This document shows, piece after piece, positions 60,146 through 64,000 of a stretch of DNA of 64,000 nucleotides (the stretch's first letter is position 1; every line of letters begins with the position of its first letter). Location of the stretch: positions 62,001 through 126,000 of the forward strand of contig VXCM01002132.1 of assembly GCA_014773175.1 (NCBI GenBank). The letters are read 5' to 3'. This DNA is from Lucifuga dentata (taxonomy: Eukaryota; Chordata; Actinopteri; Ophidiiformes; Bythitidae). A program made the position numbers and the translations under genes. A model generated the notes under the pieces. The model saw only the letters and a program-made list of their open reading frames with translations, did no database searches and was not told the origin of the DNA.

Positions 60146-63062
60146 ATGCCAAGAGGAAGCAGAAGCAGGACATCGAGGATGCCTCCTCCAGCCAGGTAAC
60201 ATTTAATAGCAGCTGGAAAACGAGAAAACGCAAAGATAGTGTGTCGGCTAACTTGCGTGCTAACGAGTTTCAGCTATTTCAACAGATAACAGCGATCAGA
60301 TAATATAGTATGTCGTTGAGATGTTTAATTTTTGCAACTACATATCTTATTGGTTATTTTTTTCAGGTGATGTTTAAGTGTAATAACAAGTGTAATATCA
60401 CTTATGAAGGTCATATCTCTTAAAAAAAAATTGCACTATGATATCAAATGGTGTTATTGATATTAAAAACTAAAAGTGACCAACGCTTAAGCCCACAAAT
60501 AGTTTTTGGTTGCTGACTCGCTGCAGTCAACAGACCTGAGTCAGACAAGAGTGAAGTCAAGTCAGGTAAACTTGTTTATGTAGCCCAATGTCACATGCAG
60601 TGTGTTAAAGGGCTTTTCAGACCCACACAGCCGGTCGAAGAAGACAAGAAAATACTCCTTAAAAATCTTAATATGTAAGGGAAAAAATAGGAGAAAGAAT
60701 TAAGATCCTCTCTCCTTGAACAGCCAGGTGTACAATAGGAGCCACACATGGGGAATTAGGCAACTGTGAAGAAAGAATAGTACAACAAACAAAACAAGAG
60801 AATCTAATGTCCACAGTGATGTAGTAAGTTTTTTAAAGAGTGTGATAATGTTAGTGAGACGGTCCAGTGAAGAGAGTACAGAGAAACTACTGTTCCAACT
60901 TCCGGTATTTGCTGGGATTTAGATATTAAAAAAATCTCTTTTTACAGTCGGGCACCACCACCACCACCACCTCCAATGGCCAGGGCTGCACCTCCACCTT
61001 CCCATGCCCCAGTTCCAATGCAGGCCCCTCCATCTGCTGTGGGTGCTCCCGCTGCAGCACCCAGGCAGCCAGGCATGTTTGCTCAGATGGCATCTACAGC
61101 AGCTGGGATGGCAGTGGGCTCAGCGGTAGGCCACACCATTGGCCATGCCATGACCGGAGGTTTCAGTGGAGGACACTCAGAGCCTGCGAGGCCCGATGTC
61201 ACCTACCAGGTAAATCAAATGTGGCATAATCAGGCAGATGGACTAGCATAAAGCCGATTATCATGGCTGGCACGTAGTAGGCATGTCATGAGTAACACAT
61301 AATATGGGCAGAGTAGTGATAATAGGAAGAATGAAGCTGCTGTGATTAATTGATCCAGCCGTGTATTTACATAACTTAATCATTAACTGATAACCAGAGT
61401 GAAGTATTGGTGTCAAGAAAACACCTTAAATCTTACTTACATTAAGCACCAGTGTCTTACTGTCATGACCCGGCTCTTGGGACACAGCAGTTTAGGTAAG
61501 CAAAAGTAACATTTATTAACAAAAGTCAGAATAATCAATAATGAAAAGGAACTGAAATGCATCGCTGAGGACGTCCAAGCCTGGTGCGTGTCAGAGAGCA
61601 AACACCCTCTGGAGTGGGCAGATCTTTATACTCTCCCCATCAACCATGTGTTGCCAATCAATTACTTCCCCACTGACCCAGCTAGGGGCCTGAAACACAA
61701 AACACAACACACACGCACACATACACACACACAGGCCCAAGGCCAGGGGAGTTGGAGCCATCACACCTACTTACATTAAGCACCAGTCAATTACAGGAGC
61801 TTGATTACTCATCAGTCTTCTGGATTACTCTTTAAGTGTAAACAACAGAGCTGGGATATTTTTGGTTTTGGTGTCTGCACACACCACTAATCATTACAAA
61901 TTAATTTTAAAAAGCAAAGACTAAGTTCCTTTATTTGCCATTTCATTTTGTGATGTTTATAAAATGTTTTTTTTACAACATCTTATCAGATGTTATCAGC
62001 CTTTTGTCTACTATCAAGAAAGTCATGTAAACTTGAATTATTGGGGAAGTTGGGTTACTCTGAATCATGTTAAAACATGAATCAAACTATTATATGAACC
62101 TAGCTATTTACAGTAGTAAAGGTATTTATGTTCATTATTCCATTGTGCTTATGTCTTTTACACACACTGTTGAAGCATCTCTTAAACCAACCAATAACCC
62201 AGTGAAAAGCATCTAAGGCTAGTGTCCTACTTTTTGAAAATGAGAACTGTATGACAGTTGTCTAACGTATCACTGCATTACGCATCTTCATCATTTTATA
62301 GGAAATCTTACAGTGGGTCCTCGTTAGATAAATTAACTTGTGGTCAAAATGTCATATTCAGATCTTTGATTGATCCTGCCGTCTGCTTTCTTTCTGCCAG
62401 GAGGCGTACCAGGCCCAGCCCGCGTACCAGCAGCAGCCCATGTACCAGCAGGAGGCTCCTCAGCAGCAGGCCTGCTCCTATGAGCTCAAACAGTTCATAG
62501 AGTGTGCACAGACCCAGAGTGACTTCAAACTCTGCGAGGGCTTCAACGAGGTGCTCAAACAGTGCAGGTTTGCTAATGGTAAGTGTTAAAATGATTGCGC
62601 TTAATCTAACACTGAAAACTTGTAAATCATTGAAAAGCTGGCCATTTAATATTATAATTTCCTATTTTGAAATTCTAATACTCAGGAATTCACCTATGTT
62701 TTAACTTGATATTGCATTGAGGTCTGGAACAGTTTGAAGAACATGTGATAAATCATTTATATGTCTCTGCAGTCGATTTTGCTGTTAAATATAGTTTTTA
62801 ACAATTGATTTGACAAATAAGATGGTTTACATAAGTATTTAGTTATCCAGCAAAGGACTTTGCACTTTTCAAAGTTGTAGGATTAAAGTGTTGCAGTACC
62901 CTATGTGACCGTAAGGAGGAGCAGCTTTAATGATCTTTCCAAATAATTGAGATTATCTGTTTTGTAGCAAAACATTTTTAGAAAGTGATCACTTTACACA
63001 ATGGAAGAAAGTATGAAAACATTTCTAATGAAACTTTTATTTTCTCCACAGGCCTGTTGTGA
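60146..63062 (+). CDS. chchd2: CHCHD2 (twin CX9C mitochondrial protein)
   Basis: Intermembrane-space and nuclear protein linked to MICOS and respiratory function. Four exons: 60146-60195, 60948-61209, 62401-62578, 63052-63062, giving 166 residues (human 151). The N-terminus [16 protein letters not shown] is the Arg/Ser-rich import sequence shared with human. A proline run follows, then the hydrophobic glycine-rich segment [20 protein letters not shown] with [14 protein letters not shown]. The CHCH domain has both CX9C pairs: [11 protein letters not shown] and [11 protein letters not shown]. The ending RFANGLL matches CHCHD2 (human RLANGLA) rather than CHCHD10. The last exon contributes only three and two-thirds codons including the stop. 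A YQ-rich linker ([16 protein letters not shown]) is longer than in human. Confidence 0.96.
60566..60790. repeat. Degenerate teleost dispersed repeat in chchd2 intron 1
   Basis: The phrase TTTATGTAGCCCAATGTCAC, then GGGCTTTTCAGACCCACACA, AGACAAGAAAATACTCC and a run to TTAGGCAACTGTGAAG resembles a frequent fish repeat (TATAGCCCAATATCACAAAT...AGACAAGAAAAACTCC). Diverged; class unresolved. Confidence 0.45.
61210..62400 (+). other. chchd2: chchd2 intron 2
   Basis: Apart from the insertion at 61434-61787 and a short CA repeat near 61,705-61,732, AT-rich sequence without coding signal. Confidence 0.5.
61434..61787. mobile_element. Insertion flanked by 20-bp direct repeats (possible solo LTR)
   Basis: TACTTACATTAAGCACCAGT occurs exactly at 61434-61453 and 61768-61787. 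The inserted DNA contains a 305-bp TG...CA unit (61461-61765) starting TGTCATGACCCGGCTCTTGG and ending GGAGCCATCACA, bordered by CTTAC and CCTAC. It could be a solo LTR with a 5-bp duplication, or a retroposed unit with a 20-bp target duplication. Lies in chchd2 intron 2. Confidence 0.5.
62401..62578 (+). CDS. chchd2: chchd2 exon 3 (CHCH domain)
   Basis: Contains both CX9C motifs ([22 protein letters not shown]), which form the helical hairpin held by two disulfides after Mia40 import. Starts right after TTTCTGCCAG; donor GTAAGTG. Confidence 0.96.
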
Positions 63063-63158
63063 GACAGAGGACAGAGACAAAAGAAGAGTGAAGAACGCAC
63101 AGACTCTGTAGTTGGCAGCCATGATGGATAATGGATACAAAGAAAGTCACAAGATCTC

Positions 63159-63164
63159 AATAAA
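63159..63164 (+). terminator. chchd2: chchd2 poly(A) signal
   Basis: AATAAA 97 nt after the stop codon in a CTCAATAAACATG context. Confidence 0.75.
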
Positions 63165-63829
63165 CATGTATTATTTTCATAATTAAATAATTTCAGTCAT
63201 TACTCTCAGACAGCATAAATGCACTGGTTTCTCAGGAGTGCTACAGAGCTTGTAATAATAGTAGTATATATAATGTTGATATATTTTGGTGTTGCATGTT
63301 TGAACTTGATTGTTAGTGTTTTTCATCATTTTCAGTGCTTTGACTTGTTAGCTGGATTAATTTCAAATGTCTCCTATACAACTTCAACTATATTACTACA
63401 ACATCTGGATCACTGCTATCAAAATACAGTTTGCTTGTTAACAAGCATAGGCTTCTGATAAATAAAGCACTTGGATCATGAAGAAAAACTACACTTCATC
63501 ATGTGTGATCATTTCAGTGCTCTGTGGTGCTGCACACACACTTTGACTCCATCTGTTTGTGCAACCATATTCACAATTCCTTTCTCATTTCAACACACTT
63601 ACTGTGTGACACATTTAAAACCTTGCATTTAGGTTTGTGGACTGGCTGTTTGGAGCGCCACCTTCAGGTTTCCACCCAGTGTTTAAAATCTCATTAAATG
63701 CATAGTTTAAAGGACCTTCTCGGTGGTTTTGTATGTTCGAGCCCAATAAATACTATCCACATACAGGTTACATTTCGTTTATTTCAAAAGCATAGTAATG
63801 GATGTGATACTTTTTCAAAAATTTCTTAC
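63165..63829. other. Spacer right of chchd2
   Basis: No coding signal recognised. A minus-strand AATAAA (TTTATT on plus) at about 63,778-63,783 could belong to a minus-strand gene entering from the right. Confidence 0.4.
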
Positions 63830-63867
63830 CTTGTTGGCAGCCATTGGTTTCAGCTCATCCCAGTAAG
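63830..63867 (-). CDS. Candidate internal exon of an unidentified gene
   Basis: Minus strand: TTTTTTTAACAG|CTTACTGGGATG...GCCAACAAG|GTAAGAAAT. The 38 nt are bounded by strong consensus sites and read openly in only one phase, giving (x)YWDELKPMAANK. I do not recognise the protein. Neighbouring exons would lie beyond the right edge and below 63,830. Could be chance. Confidence 0.3.
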
Positions 63868-64000
63868 CTGTTAAAAAAATCAACTTGCAGAGACATCAAA
63901 CATGCTCAAGATAAGTAATCCATCACAGCAAACCACATGCTGTGTGGTTAGCCAATCCAGCATGGAGCTACATGGAATCAAATGTACGTCTCTGCCAGGG

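Overview
This is vertebrate nuclear DNA, almost certainly from a teleost fish. It is AT-rich, with intron-rich genes, many dinucleotide microsatellites, Tc1/mariner-like and foldback elements, and LINE tails of the fish type. The proteins are close to, but clearly distinct from, their mammalian orthologues. All gene names come from reading translated exons against family sequences I remember; no database search was run.

Layout. (1) 1-21.1 kb, minus strand: the 5' half of kmt2a (MLL1 histone H3K4 methyltransferase), with 16 coding exons covering about 2,041 residues: menin-binding N-terminus, GRP/AT-hook motifs, CXXC domain, PHD1-3 and the bromodomain-like region. The FYRN/FYRC and SET part lies off the left edge. 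(2) 21.1-24.8 kb: promoter side of kmt2a and a roughly 1.9 kb Tc1-like inverted-repeat element containing a smaller foldback. (3) 24.8-36.5 kb, minus strand: complete ube4a (U-box ubiquitin ligase), 19 coding exons, 1,071 residues. (4) 36.5-39.4 kb: intergenic. (5) 39.5-53.6 kb, minus strand: complete BICDL2-type dynein cargo adaptor, 10 coding exons, 541 residues. (6) 53.6-56.3 kb: intergenic, with a decayed mariner relic. (7) 56.3-59.2 kb, plus strand: a FAM98-family gene, best fit fam98c, 8 exons, 339 residues. (8) 60.1-63.2 kb, plus strand: chchd2, 4 exons, 166 residues. (9) The far right holds one candidate minus-strand exon of an unidentified gene.

The ube4a-kmt2a order and relative orientation match the human 11q23 region as I remember it, but the small gene ATP5MG, which separates them in human, was not found. 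bicdl2, fam98c and chchd2 are not neighbours of this pair in human, so a synteny boundary lies at about 36.5-39.4 kb. The genes do not form one pathway: kmt2a is a chromatin writer, ube4a acts in ubiquitin chain elongation, bicdl2 in dynein transport, fam98c probably in RNA or tRNA-ligase complexes, and chchd2 in mitochondria.

The assembly contains many single-N joins. At least four are flanked by exact 61-65 bp duplications, and one of these doubles the end of kmt2a exon 1. I found no convincing new multi-gene system. The most interesting signals are regulatory or structural: a 9-nt in-frame microexon candidate and complementary GT/CA repeats around an exon in bicdl2, a CA repeat fused to a ube4a splice donor, unusual residues in kmt2a PHD3, and several intact transposon architectures.
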